Below are positions 1 through 17,800 of a DNA stretch of 64,000 nt, one piece after another. Numbering within the stretch: the stretch's first letter is position 1; each line of letters begins with the position of its first letter. Under the pieces are notes generated by a model that saw nothing but the letters and a program-made list of their open reading frames with translations, searched no databases and was not told the origin of the DNA. The position numbers and the translations under genes were made by a program. Source of the DNA: Globodera rostochiensis. Its lineage: Eukaryota; Nematoda; Chromadorea; Rhabditida; Heteroderidae. The stretch is taken from contig JAEVLN010000003.1 of the NCBI GenBank assembly GCA_018350325.1, forward strand, positions 2,885,101 to 2,949,100, in the 5' to 3' direction.

Positions 1-5290
<5,290 letters not shown>

Positions 5291-6855
5291 CCGTTGTTCC
5301 CTTCAGAGTTACTGTAATTTTTGAAAAATTTTCCCTTTCCAACAGCAAGCAGTTGTCCAGTTTCCAATTCCCCAACTCCTTTTCTGTGTGAAATTCCCAC
5401 CCGTCAAAGGTGCCCCCCCCCAGAGCAGATCCTTCCCCCACCCCCACCATCCAAGCTTGTCCTCGTAATTTTTGGATGGGAATCTCTCACACCCGACGAC
5501 CTCCGCTTTCCCCCCCCCGGGCCAGCGAAAGTCAATGGGACAGGGGGGGGGCCAGGATGGAAGGACAGAATTAGAGCACATGGGACAGTGTTCTCGCCGA
5601 TGGGATGGGAATCGGCTCCCACCAAAGACGGGGCCCCCCGGGGGGGGGGCTCTGGATGGATTTGCGAGGTCCCCCCCCGGTACCCACAACAACGGCGGAG
5701 CGGACATTGTGTGGGATGTTCACACGAGGAGCTCAGATGATGGGAACATCCCCTAGAGGGAGGGACGGGGAGTCCCACGCAAAAGCATTGCCATCATCCA
5801 CAAAAAGTGTTGCCAAAGGTGGCACGCAAATCGCTGATCAGAAACCCTTTTTTTGGAGGGGGGGGGGGACATTTTGTGATGGGTAAAAAAACGAAAACCG
5901 TCGCGGGAGAGAGCCAAATGAAGGGGGGGAGGGGGGAGAGTAAATGCATGTGCCAATATGGCCATCCATTTGGCTGCTTGCTGCTGCTGCTGTTTGCTCT
6001 GGCCGACCCAACCCTCGGGCCCAAGAAGCCGCTGCTGCTGCTGGTGGTGGCTCATTCTCGAGAAACACTCTCGACTCTCTCTTTTGTCCCCCAGCCGCAC
6101 ACTCTCTCGCCCACTTTCACTGTCTGTCTCGCACTATTTCTCCACAGCTGAGATGCCCCCAGGGGGGGGGGGGGGGGGGTACGGTATTCCCTCGCCCCCT
6201 CCCCCCACCGCCCCATCAGTGCCGCCAGCGTTTCGTGGGAAAATCGGCACTTTCGTGGCAACGGTTGGGTTGTCCCCCCCCCCCCCCACTGATTCATTCA
6301 TACGGACGGCGGTTGGTTGGTGCGGTTTGAATTTTGAATGGCCAATCAAAGAGAGAATACCGACATTTTGAAATTTTCGCGCACAAAATTTCACACGCTC
6401 CATAACACAACAACACCGCTGCCCCTTCAACCAGTTCAGTGCCGTGCCATTCAATTTGATTTGTGCCACCAAATTTGTCCATGTGAAATTTTCAAATTTT
6501 TGTACTTTCTCGGGGTACTGTATTCAAACAAAAACACCAAACAACATTTTGCCAATATTTGGCGCAACATTTGATTTGATTTTCATGAAGAAAAGGAGCA
6601 AACTTTGTGGGCTGCTGTTGGTTGACCCCTTAGGGGATTAGCAACTCAAAAGTTTCCCGCCGACCCACCGAATGAATGAATTGGCTCAAATTACTCAGCC
6701 CCCCCCTCCCCCCAAAAGTGCACCTTTTTATTCGCTTTTTTGTTGTTGTTTTATTTACCGAAATTTTGCCCCAAAAATGTGTGGGAAAATTGCGGACAAA
6801 AAATTAAAATTTTTTAATCAATTAAATTTCAATTTTAAAAAAATCGATTCGCTGC
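5291..6855. other. Intergenic region, no supported gene
   Basis: The stretch is rich in C and G homopolymers and CTG/CAG-type runs. Long open frames occur on both strands but are compositional (Pro/Gly/Arg-rich in all frames) and match nothing I recognise. It probably contains the lag-1 promoter and 5' flank. Confidence 0.5.
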
Positions 6856-7418
6856 TCATTTTGGATTTTCAATTTTTTCTCTCTTTAAATTTTGTCCTTT
6901 TTTTATACTGCCCCCACCTTTACGCTTTTGTTTCGGACCCTTTTGGCACTGATCAGAAGAAGCGATCGGCGGCGTCTCCGTGTCGTCGTCCATTTCCATT
7001 GGCATTTGCTTTTGTGCCGTGTCCAATGCCGCCAGCGTCGCCGCATTTGCATTCCATCGCAACAATTTTTGGCCCAAATCGAATTGGAAGCCAAAAGTGT
7101 TGGCCAAATGCACAAAATGGAAGAAATTTTCCACCGTTGGCTCTGGAGTGATGCCTTCAAAAATTGTTTTTGTTTTTGCATCAATTTTCTCATTTTTTAA
7201 ATTTAATTAGTTAATTAGGCATCCCCCCAAAATTTACCGTTGCCCCCGATGCCCGAGGGCACAAATTCCGGTGGCATTTCGTACGTTTGGGCAATTGTCG
7301 CCGGCGGGGATTTTCGTTGTTGGTCCGTCGTCAGCAGCAGCGGAGGCGAGAACAAATTGCTGAGTGCAGGTTGAGCGTGTTGAAAGTCGGCGGACTCCTC
7401 CATTTTCATTGATGCCAT
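6856..7418 (-). CDS. Unrecognised two-exon gene, about 159 residues
   Basis: Exon 1 is 7418-7238, from a real ATG. Exon 2 is 7154-6856, ending in TGA. The donor is ACG|GTAAAT, the acceptor TTTGAAG|GC, and the phase-1 junction agrees on both sides. The protein starts MASMKMEESADF. Its middle has normal composition with an aromatic patch (VENFFHFVHLANTFGF), followed by an acidic run (EMDDDTE) and a Lys/Arg-rich tail (KQKRKGGGSIKKG) that could be a nuclear localisation signal. No signal peptide or membrane segment is visible. I do not recognise the family. The T-rich intron and phase agreement support a real gene, but further exons could exist. Confidence 0.5.
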
Positions 7419-7596
7419 TCGTTGAACGACGAATTTTGAAGCTTTAACAAATAATTCCGATTAAATTAAATAAACAATTAAATTAAACTAATGCAACAAA
7501 TAGTACAAAAATGGAATTGGTAAAATGCTGCAAAACGCAAAAACGAAATAAAGTGAGCCCCGACCGAATACAACTTGCAAAAGGCTTGGAAACTGG

Positions 7597-7832
7597 TGAT
7601 GCTCGATCTCGGTCTCGAATCTCGATAAGTCTCGGGGGTTTTGGGGACTCGAGTCTTGGGTGCTTAATTCTCGGGTTCGAGTCTTGGATAAGAGTCTCGG
7701 GTCTCGATTCTCGGGTTTAAAATCTCGGTCTCGATTCTCGGGTTAATCTCGGGTTTCAATTCTCGGGTTTTAATTCTCGGGTTTGAAATCTCGGGTTTCG
7801 ATTCTCGGGTTTCAAATCTCGGGTTTGGATTA
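7597..7832. repeat. Simple tandem repeat of a CTCGGGTTT-type motif
   Basis: About 230 bp made of short variants of TCTCGGGTTT(G/C)(A/G)AT, with roughly 17-25 bp spacing. It resembles the TCTCGA-rich islands elsewhere in the window. Nothing further is seen between it and the array starting near 8160. Confidence 0.85.
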
Positions 7833-8159
7833 AAATGTATGGGCGAAGCAGAAGAAAGCAAAATGTATAGAAAAGTGCGCGAAATTTTCCATTCGTAGGG
7901 TTAGCGATTTCTTGGGAGGGCGGGGGGGGGGGCACGGAACACAAAACAAAAACAAAGTCATTTTTAAAAGACTTGAGTTTGGCATTGGAATGGCATTTAA
8001 CTTTTTTTTTGTTAAATATTTTGGGCACCATTCCAAAGTTCCAAACAATTCGACGTATTCAATAAGCCATTTTAACATTTATTAATAAAAAAAAATCTAT
8101 AAATTCAAAGCTATGTAGTAATAACATGAAAATTGTTGGGTTTGGGTGGGATGCGTCAA

Positions 8160-9215
8160 ATGTTAAAGCGTTGAGTTGGCCCCGGCAACAAGTTGAACAA
8201 GTACCCGGAGTTCGGGTTGGGCGGGGGCACAGGATTGTGCATGAATGAGCAGCAGCAGCAGCTGCCAGCAGCATTTGGACGAGTTGCATAACAGAACGAA
8301 CAAGTTGAAGAAGTACCCGGGGTTTGGAGAAGGGCGGGGGGCACAGGATTGTGCATGAATGAGCAGCAGCAGCAGCTGCCAGCAGCATTTGGACGAGTTG
8401 CATAACAGAACGAACAAGTTGAAGAAGTACCCGGGGTTTGGAGAAGGGCGGGGGGCACAGGATTGTGCATGAATGAGCAGCAGCAGCAGCTGCCAGCAGC
8501 ATTTGGACGAGTTGCATAACAGAACGAACAAGTTGAAGAAGTACCCGGGGTTTGGAGAAGGGCGGGGGGCACAGGATTGTGCATGAATGAGCAGCAGCAG
8601 CAGCAGCTGCCAGCAGCATTTTGGACGAGTTGCATAACAGAACGAACAAGTTGAAGAAGTACCCGGGGTTTGGAGAAGGGCGGGGGGCACAGGATTGTGC
8701 ATGAATGAGCAGCAGCAGCAGCTGCCAGCAGCATTTTGGACGAGTTGCATAACAGAACGAACAAGTTGAAGAAGTACCCGGGGTTTGGAGAAGGGCGGGG
8801 GGCACAGGATTGTGCATGAATGAGCAGCAGCAGCAGCTGCCAGCAGCATTTTGAACGAGTTGCATAACAGAACGAACAAGTTGAAGAAGTACCCGGGGTT
8901 TGGAGAAGGGCGGGGGGCACAGGATTGTGCATGAATGAGCAGCAGCAGCAGCTGCCAGCAGCATTTTGAACGAGTTGCATAACAGAACGAACAAGTTGAA
9001 GAAGTACCCGGGGTTTGGAGAAGGGCGGGGGGCACAGGATTGTGCATGAATGAGCAGCAGCAGCAGCTGCCAGCAGCATTTGGACGAGTTGCATAACAGA
9101 ACGAACAAGTTGAAGAAGTACCCGGGGTTTGGAGAAGGGCGGGGGGCACAGGATTGTGCATGAATGAGCAGCAGCAGCTGCCAGCAGTTGAACGAGTTGC
9201 ATAACTGGACGACAA
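8160..9215. repeat. Minisatellite, about 114-bp unit, nine copies
   Basis: Units start (at GCACAGGATTGTGC) near 8227, 8341, 8455, 8569, 8687, 8802, 8917, 9032 and 9146. The spacing is mostly 114 or 115 bp, and 118 bp once because of an extra CAG and T. Each unit has a CAG run, GCTGCCAGCAGCATTTGG, GTTGCATAACAGAACG and GTACCCGGGG. All three minus-strand frames stay open across most of the array, because 114 is divisible by three and the unit lacks stops. One-base length changes between units shift the frame, so I treat it as non-coding. Confidence 0.9.
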
Positions 9216-10641
9216 CTTTGTCGTCCAGTCAGTCCGTCGGTCGGTCTTCTGCTCTCCGCCTCGTCTTCGTCCGTCCTCCCGCCCGCCCGCCCATTTCCCA
9301 CCCCAATTCTCTCCGCCAAAATCTTTATCTCCCCCCCCCCTCAACACAATCCCTGGGAATTTCCCATCATCAGCAGCACATTTTTGCCGGCCGATGGATG
9401 GGAAAGGCGAAAATAATGCGGCGGTGGGAACCAACAAACACAACGCAATATTTTTGGAGGAGCGGGAGAAGTGAGGGGAGTTTTGAGAGGGGGGGGGGGA
9501 GTTGAGGGGGGGGGGGACGCAAAAATTTTGAAATTACGATAAAAACAAAGTTTTTGGGGCTGTCCATAGTGCCCGTCTGGTCTGAAACCGTGCCGTGGCA
9601 AAACAAAAAAAAAGTCTCGGACAACGCCGGCGCAATGCTCGTCGAGAGTCTCGAGAGTCGGTCGGACACCAATGTCCATCCGTCCGTCCGTTCGTTCGCC
9701 AATATCGAAGGCATCATCATTGTCCCTGGTTTTTTGGCATTTTCAAATCCAATTCCCGATTTGGAAAAGCCGTCGGGTTTTTTTTTTGGCTTTTCTTGAC
9801 CATAGCAATTGAAGGGCACAAATTTGATTAAAATGTGCCGTCCTAAAAACGACATGACAAAAGCAAAGAATTTCCAAAAATACTAAAAAATGTTTAAAAT
9901 GGAATTTACCTAAAAATAATCTTTTCGTCGGTGCCCTTTTTTGTGCCTGCCGCCATCTTCTTTCAAAGTTCACTGAACATTATTGCATTTCCCAGAACAA
10001 AATTTATGACCACCCGGGGGCGGGGGCGGGGGGGGCTGTCGATGATGGGAAAGTTTGTTGTCGGGGGGGGGGGGCACAAAACGTTTAGCATTTCTTCACC
10101 CCCCCCCCCCCCTCCCCCCGCCTTTTTTTGTTGTTCCTCCGCGAAATTTGGGAATTCCAAAAACTCTCTGTTTTTTGGACCGTCAAAATGACTCAAAAAA
10201 TTTTCAAAAATGGATGGGGGCGGGGCAACTTTTTTTGACCGAACGGACAGTTTTTTTAACCTTTTCAACCAAAAAAACCCCTCCGGGGTGATAGAGCCGA
10301 GTGAGTGAATTGAATTGAATTTTTTTGTGTGTGTGCTGATTACGTCGATTAATGATCGACAAATATTAGGAGGTAATAAAAGGCAAGAATCGATCAAACA
10401 TTGCCCCACAGAGTCTCGCCAAAAGATTGACGGACGGAATTTGTTTGTCTTCGCGTCAATTTATAGGAAAAACAATCCCTTAAAAATTGTCCACAAAATT
10501 CGACGTGTTAACATTTAATTGCCATAAAATGGCACTTTTCGATTCGGAGCGCAAAAAAGCGCATTAAACCAATTTAAAATTTTAAATTTTAAATTTTAAA
10601 ACACTCTCTTCGACGCCGAGACGAATTTAAAGAATATTATT
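9216..10641. other. Intergenic region with C/G runs; one possible short exon
   Basis: Mostly low-complexity sequence. On the minus strand, 9955-9908 contains ATG GCG GCA GGC followed by a GTAAAT donor, reading MAAGTKKGTDEKIIF. A phase-compatible continuation opens near 9850, but I could not extend it to a recognisable protein. Confidence 0.35.
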
Positions 10642-13600
10642 ATGAGCGATCAGCAACAAAAAATGGTGGCGGGTACGGTCGCCACCGTTTGTGCGTTGGG
10701 TACGGTGGCCGTCGTACTGTTGCTGATAGTGCAGCGGAAGAGGCACAGGTACTGTGACTGAGTGAGTGAGTGAGTGTACTGTACTGACTGTATTTATTGA
10801 GGGATGGGGGGGGGGGAAGTCCCCAAAATCGCGAAGACATCCAAATGATTTCCAATTGGAAAATGCCAACCATCGAGGAGGCTTTTCGATAGGCAAATGC
10901 CATTGCCAAATCATTGTGTGAAATCTCTGACAAAAAAAATCGACCCGAGGAATGTGAAAATATGTCTCCGATCAGTAAATGTCCAATCACATTGTTGAGC
11001 CTTCCAAAAAGCTCATTACAACAACGATTATGGCACCTCTTTTGTTTTGTCACAGGCGATGCGGCGGCGACGGCGACAACGGCACAGCGTTTGTTCGTGC
11101 CGGACAAGTGGAACAGCTTTACATTTACCCGATAAAGTCGTGTAAAGGGAACAAGGTGAACAACAACAAACAAAATTATGCTTTTTAAACTAATTTTTAA
11201 TTGAAATTATTTGAATATTCAATTTTTTATTATCATTTTCGGTGGATTGGCTTGATTGTGGGGAACGCGGCTCTGTGCACGACGAACAGCGTGACCGGCA
11301 CTTCCTGGTCGTGGATTCCATGCGGCACAATCAGATGCTGACCGGTCGCATTTATCCGCGCATGTTGTTGATCCGTGCGCATGTCGAGCACGATGTGCTG
11401 TGCGTGCAATTTCCGGACAGAAATCCGGTGCAGGTACGGGCATGCCGTGCGCGCGCGTTCTTTTGAATTGATTTTTATGCAAAATTTGCCTTTTAAGGTA
11501 CGTTTGAAGGAGGTGCAGCAACACAACCATGTGCGACGGGCGAGGTAAGTCGTGCGGGGTCGTCGGGGTGCAAGCAAACCGCTAGCGTCATTTAATCACT
11601 AATTTCTACACTCTCTTCGTATTATGCATATAGTACATACAGTACGGCTGTGTTACCCGAGAGCATCGATGTGATTTAAATTTTCAAAATTCTATTATCT
11701 TTTGGCCCCCGGTTGGTTTATAAAAATGCCAAAATGGTCGTTCGTTTCCAACGGCAATTGTTGTGCCGTCGCGAATCGTTCGTTTCTGAGTGCATAAAAT
11801 TTTGCTACAAATGAGCACTCTGCATGCAACAAAATTTATACGATTAAAACTGTCATAAAAATTAATGATCGAACTTGGGGACCATTGAGATTTGGATCGA
11901 GAATCTCGAAAAAGCACTAACAAATAAGTTCTCGTAATGTTGACCGAGATTTGGATCGAGAATCTCGAAAAAGCACTAACAAATAAGTTCTCGTAATGTT
12001 GACCGAGATTTGGATCGAGAATCTCGAAAAAGCACTAAGATCTCGTAATTTCGTCGATCGAGATTTGGATCGAGAATCTCGATCGGTCCGATGTCTAATG
12101 AAAATGGTAACACAGCTGTGCCTTTGCTTCTCTCATCCACATGTCACAGGTCTTGGCCCGCCTCCCAATTGAGAATGGTTGGTTCGAAGTCAGGAAATTG
12201 GACCGCTCCAGTTCGGCATCATCCAAAAAATGCCAGGGAATGGCAAATTTTCCAAAAACCAATTTTATGATGCCATTAAACAATGTTTATGCCATCCTTA
12301 AATTTTGTGATTTCAGACTTTTTTCTGACCTCCAAACGGACGGATTGGACTGTGGCGATGAAGTGGCCAAAGCGTTGGACGAATTTTTGTTGGCGAAAGA
12401 GGGCACCGCGGGCGACAGCCGCAAACTGAGACTGATTTACTTCGGGGGCGATTGGCTGTACACGGAGCGTGACGCGAAGCCGGAACAGCGCTGGTGGGCG
12501 AACAACGCGGTGCCGGAGGTCAAAGACAAGGTGAGGGCGGGCGGGCAAATGGAAATATTTTTGTTTTTTAATAAGCACGTAATTTTTTTAAAAAGCCGGG
12601 CCCGGGTAGCCAGATTTTCTCAGCTCAAACGGACCCGGACCGGGCCCGGATCAAAAAATCCGGTTAGTCCGGGGGTACTAAATTCGGGTCCGGTCCGAGC
12701 TATTGGGGTTGGTTGAACACATCCGTTTCCGGGCGTTTTGGCGTACGAATTACAGCGCAAATTCGGGGACGGACATCACTGGGTGTTTTCGGAAGCATTC
12801 GGCACGCTCGGAAAGGCCGGGAAAATCTGGGGAATCCCGGGTTTCCGCCCTAAAGTTCGGTGTTTTTCTTAAAAATTTGTAACCCCTGGCCACGCAGTTA
12901 CGTGCATACATTTTGGTGTTTTTAGGTGACCTTTATGGGCCAAATTATCAAAAACGACTCGTTTTTTTGCTTTGACACGCATTAAGAGATATGGCAAAAT
13001 TCTGAAAAACAATTTTTTGAATAAAGTTTAGAGGCTTGGAAAATATATTTCAGCTAAAATTATTATGGAAATATTCGATTGAAATAATATTTTTCAGCTA
13101 AAATTTAAAAATATTTCGGCTCAAATTTAATTATAATAATGTAAGAAGAAGCCATTTTAAGGTTGCTTATGCGGATTTGGCCGGCTACATGGCCTTTTCG
13201 TCCGCTTCCGTCGACGACATCAACGCCCATTTGGCCTCACAGGCAAAATAAAATTTAATTTAAAAAATTTTAAAAAATCCGCGCACAAATCCAACAGGAA
13301 ATTCGTGTCGATGCGCGCAATTTCCGCCCAAATTTGGTCATCAGCGGACTGCCACCGTTTGACGAGGACCGGTGGCTTTACGTGCGCGCCGGTGACGCGG
13401 AATTTGCGTGCTATAAGCCGTGCACGCGGTCGAAAAAATAAAATTAATTTTTAAAATTAATAAATATTATTTTGTCTTTTTTGTTAGCTGTGTAATGACC
13501 ACAATTGATCCGGACAGCGGGTGCAGAAATGCAAAAATGGAACCATTGAAAGAACTCAGAAAGTAGGGGGAATTTTAATCATAAATAAATTCGATCATTA

Positions 13601-14335
13601 CTTTGATCTTTGGGCAAAAAACAGTTATACGACCCCCTCCCCAAATTTGCTGGAAACATCATAATATATATGGGGTTTTTAAGGGTGCCGATCACGAATC
13701 TGACAATATTTTTAAGATCTGACAACATCTAAGATTTTGAAAGTTAGGCTTAGGCCTAAGCCACCCTGGCTCGGGGCGCGTTAAGTACAAAAAAAAAAAA
13801 TCATAGATTTTCAAAATCTTAGACGTCGTCAGATCTTAAAATAATATTGTCAGATTCGTGATCAGCAGCCCTGAAAACGCCATATATGTATGGATGTTTC
13901 CAGCACATTTGGGGAGGGGGCCGAAAAGTACCAAAAATAGCTAGCCCCCCCTCCCCCCTTGACCGTTTCCTCGAGGAATGAGTCCAAAAATGTCGGGAGT
14001 AATGAAGCGGAACCTTGCCAGGGGGGGGGAGTCGTAGCTGAACCATAATTTTCTGGGGTTCGGCAACGACCCCCTTCTGCTGTTGATCGACTCAGTGTAA
14101 TAGAGCTAATTGTTTCAAACTTTTGAAGGTATCGCCTTGCACCCGGCAAATTGTACGAGGTTTTCAAGGTGGGGTGGGTGTGGTTGGTTGCCCTTTTGGT
14201 TAATTTCTTCTGGACAGATTTGATTTCTCTTTAAAGGAAAGTCCGGTGTTCGGAGTGAACATGGCCATCATTAAACCGGGTCGCGTTCGCATTGGTGACC
14301 CGGTGTGGATACGATACAAACCGAGTCCGTTTTGA
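10642..14335 (+). CDS. mARC-type MOSC-domain molybdenum enzyme (amidoxime-reducing component)
   Basis: mARC proteins are membrane-anchored molybdenum-cofactor enzymes that reduce N-hydroxylated compounds together with cytochrome b5 and its reductase. Ten exons: 10642-10748, 11056-11155, 11242-11433, 11498-11544, 12317-12530, 13162-13242, 13298-13428, 13488-13562, 14129-14168 and 14237-14335. Phases agree throughout, giving 361 residues, close to the human length. An N-terminal hydrophobic anchor (residues about 8-30) precedes the MOSC N-terminal barrel (QLYIYPIKSCKG). Then come DGLDCGDE, NFRPNLVISG, the Cys motif CTRC (residues 289-292) where the molybdenum-ligand cysteine lies, TTIDPDSG, and the C-terminal ESPVFG...GDPVW. 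Intron 6 is GC-AG. Exon 3 lacks an AG acceptor: the sequence is TTTTCG where TTTTCAG is expected, so either an A is missing or the exon is defective. Confidence 0.92.
11887..12088. repeat. Tandem TCTCGA-rich repeat, about 60-bp unit, in mARC intron 4
   Basis: Nearly identical units contain GAGATTTGGATCGAGAATCTCG followed by AAAAAGCACTAACAAATAAG and TTCTCGTAATGTTGACC. There are two full copies and degraded ones, ending GATCGGTCCGATGTCTAA. The ending matches islands at 55.57 kb and 57.47 kb. Confidence 0.85.
13620..13926. repeat. Long inverted repeat (foldback/MITE-like) in mARC intron 8
   Basis: The left arm (from CCCCCTCCCCAAATTTGCTGG through GATCACGAATCTGACAATAT) is the inverse of the right arm (ending CCAGCACATTTGGGGAGGGGG). 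Arms are roughly 120 bp around a short centre containing TTAGGCTTAGGCCTAAGCC, a motif that recurs near 61.9 kb and 63.8 kb. No target duplication was identified. Confidence 0.8.
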
Positions 14336-14800
14336 GATTGAAGATTCTATGTACAATATTTGGGCTTGATAATTTCAATTAATAAAAATACAATTCAACA
14401 ATTCGATGGCTTTATCAAAAAATACATAGCCGAGTTTTCAAATCAAACAAAACGCCAAGCAACAAATATAGTCGAGTTCAGAAAAAAGAAAAGAAATTTT
14501 CTTTAGGAAAAGTTTTCTGAATGAAATGTCGAGACGAGAAGAATCGATATGGGGGAAGAATTTTTGGTAGATAAAATAATAATAAATAATTAAAACACAC
14601 ACATAAAATGAGGGGAACCAAAAGGATATTTACCACAATAATACATAATTTGGTTAGCATAAAATAAACAAATCCTCCTTCACTGGAAAAGGGTCCAAAT
14701 GAATTTTTTTTTGGGGTTGCGCAAAAACAAAAACAAAAAATGCCCCCCACACACACAACTCACTCGATACAAACACTCTTTTCGGCTTAATCTCTGCGCA
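14336..14800. other. Convergent 3' flanks of the mARC and signal peptide peptidase genes
   Basis: AT-rich sequence with AATAAA-like signals after the mARC stop (AATAAAAATAC near 14380). The two genes end facing each other. No other gene is seen. Confidence 0.5.
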
Positions 14801-17800
14801 TTATTTCGACTTTTTGTTCTCTTTCTTTGTGCCGCCCTCCGCTTTTGCCGTGGCATTTTGTTGTTGTTGCTTCGCCGCCGGCGCCTTTTTGTTGTTGTTG
14901 GCCGACTCCTTTGTCTCGTCGCCGCCGCCGCTCTTCTCCACCAAATGCTCCTCAGAATAATTCCACAGCGCGCGCAACTCGCCACGGCAACCGGCGACCA
15001 TCAGCGGAATCAGCAGACACGTGGGCACCAGGTAGAGCAGGGCGGGCTGGGCAGCCTGAACAACAAACACACAATTTTTGGGGGGAAAGCATTTGGCCAA
15101 AGATTTAAACTAGGGTTGGGGTTTTGGCAACCCCGACAATTTTAGATCAATCCCCGACCCCGACAATTTGTTCTTACCCGATATTTCATAATCCCGATCC
15201 CCGACACTTTTCCCTCCCCGAACGTCAGGGGCAGGGTGTCAACGCCATTTTTAAAGCAAAATTATAAACAAAGGAATTGGCCAAACGACGCTTTTACTAT
15301 AATACCCTCGGGAATGACTTTTGAACACATTGAGAATGTTGTTGTTTCTTTCTTTTCTAATTCCCGGAGAGTCATACCCGTGTTTTATGGGGGGTACTGC
15401 TTCCCGTCGCCCACTCTGTTCACCTTGAAGTAGTGCATGACGCCCATGGTGATGAGGAGGCCAAACGCGTAGGCAAAGATCACAATCCAACAATAGTAGC
15501 GTCCTTTGGCCCCCTTGGCATTTTTGGCCTGTGGCGTCCCCACGTAATGGTCAAACCGGTACAGAAGCGCAACAAAAATGCCAGGGATCACAATGTCACC
15601 GAGGCCTAAAAGTTAAATAATAAAAAAAGTCTCCAAATAAACAATAAAAAGTGTCATTTACCCAACATTCCATGTTTGCTGGCCTCAAACCATCCATTTC
15701 GGAGCAAATCTTGCGGAAATTGGAGCAGAATGGGCGCATCGATTCCCTTCGCCACTGTGGTCATCTGAAAATGTTCAAAAAAAAAATGCGGAAAATGTTT
15801 TGGACATTTTATTTTTTATGCTGACCACATCCGTGGCGAACACCCAGAACACGTCGTAGATGAACAGTCCGGAAAGCAGAATGGCACCGGCCTGTAAAAA
15901 ATATTTTTTTAAATGGAAATGAAAACACTGGGCGTGACTTTGAAGCTGGCCAAGTGCAAATTTTCGATGCCAAAAATGGAGAAGGCAATTCCAAGCAAAT
16001 TGTTGGTGACCCAATGGCGTCGGTACAAATGCGAAATGCCCACGGAGGAACAGAGCAAAAAGGCGATGGCAAAGTGCGAGTCCCATTCGGACAGCATAAA
16101 ATAGTCCTAAATAATAAATCCTCTCTATTTTTGTAATAAAAATAATAATAATAATTAATAAAACGGACCGAGTCCTTTTTGGGTGCCCTCTCCAAATGTC
16201 CCTCCTTCATCTCGCGCTTGCCCCGCTTCAGCACCAAAAGCCATGGCACATTTCGGCGTGGCCATCGGTCACCAATCGGAAGGTATGAAAGAAAAAAGGA
16301 CAGCAACGGCTTCAGAATGGTGGCCAACGCGACGCATCCTTTTGGGGAATTTAATAGTTAAAAATTGCCGCTAGCTATTTAGGCTAAAATGGGTAGGGAT
16401 ATTTCGTTGCCCCAAATGACTGCAAAACAAAAACAAGCAGCAGCTGAACAGAACCCATGAAGCCAAAGGCAACACAATAGAAAAAAAGATATGATAAGTA
16501 GGTGGAAGTACGAGACCGGGACCAGTACTGAAATGTTCTATTTTTTCCATTTTGGAACTAAAATTTTGGTCTCGGTTTTTCAAAAATGTCTTCAAAACTC
16601 CTTATAATCGTCCCGATTTTTTTATCAATCCTTTTTTTTTTTTTTGTCCTTTAGTCCCAGTTTTTTTTTTGAGCGGGACAAAATTTTAGTTCCGGTTTTC
16701 CCCAAAAGTCCCGGCCTCGTACTACCCTATTTTTAAGCATTGGTCCAAATTCCAGAAATGTAAAAACCTCAAAAACTGGAAGCGTCAAATGAGTTATTGA
16801 TGTTCCGGGTAGGATTTTCTGGGACTAATCCAGGTCCGGTAGTCAATCTCGGCCTAAGCGTACCCCTCCCGATCTCCTGACTAAATCAAAAAAAAAAAAT
16901 TCCTCTATAACTCGAGGTCCATTTTCCGCACGCCACCCTATTTGGTAATGATGAGATGGGTCCCGGATCCCACCCATCATCAAAAAAGCATGGAGAAAAA
17001 AAGGGGTTAAAAAATTTTAAGACCAAACCTTCCCAGCAGAGCAGAAGCAGCAGAAAGTGAAGCAGGTTGGATTTGTTCAGTTCGGGCATCCATGAAACAA
17101 TTTTGGCACCAATCGGATGGAAATCGGACGCCTACAAATATTTTCAAATATACTCTTACAAAATGTGTGTTAACCTTTTGCAAAAGCCCTGAAAAAAGCG
17201 TTGCATTCACTGCCGCCGTACTGCTCGCCGTCGTTGCATTTGTCACTGTCGCCGTCGCGTTTCCAACAGCGGCCGCCGCACCGACACCAATGGCGCTCAA
17301 TTTGCTTTGAACAATTTGCTGCGCCCATTCCATCCGTTCGTACACCGACGGCGACACAAACGGTTGCACTTTTTGAAGCACAAAGCCAATGCCGGCGTCG
17401 TTGGTCCTTTGGGGAAAGACAGACAAATTATTAGCAACAACAAAAAAAATGCATAAAATTTGAAGAAAGAACTAGAGCCCGGCCGAGATCGAGATCTCGA
17501 CCGAGATTTTCCGAGAGTCTAGGTCTCGAATCTCGGAAATTTGTCGAAAACTCCGAGACCTAGACTCTCGGAATTTCGAGATTTTTTATCTCAAAAATCT
17601 AGATCTCGGTCCATCCCCAAATCTCGATTTCGGATTTTTCAAATTCCGTGTTCTAAAAAGAAAATTTGTTTGCTTCTTCTTCACTCACTTAAAAATCAAA
17701 TAAAGCGAGAAGAGCACAATGCTTGCGGTGATTGGAAACTTTTTGGCCTCGCGCGTCGTAATCGACGTTTCGATGCGCTCTTTGCGCTCAATATGTGACT

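Noticed and set aside
5309..6482. Several overlapping open frames of 110-140 codons on both strands
   Set aside because: All are Pro/Gly/Arg-rich products of C and G tracts, with no splice-consistent extension or recognisable domain.
8059..9443. Minus-strand open frames of 349, 387 and 426 codons
   Set aside because: They are three readings of the same 114-bp tandem repeat. One-base unit-length differences change the frame between copies, and flanks are not protein-like.
16371..16595. Hydrophobic minus-strand frame (HIFFSIVLPLASWVLFSCC) as an extra signal peptide peptidase exon
   Set aside because: Exon 4 (ending 17029) joins exon 5 (from 16338) directly in phase and matches the family order, so this lies within intron 4.
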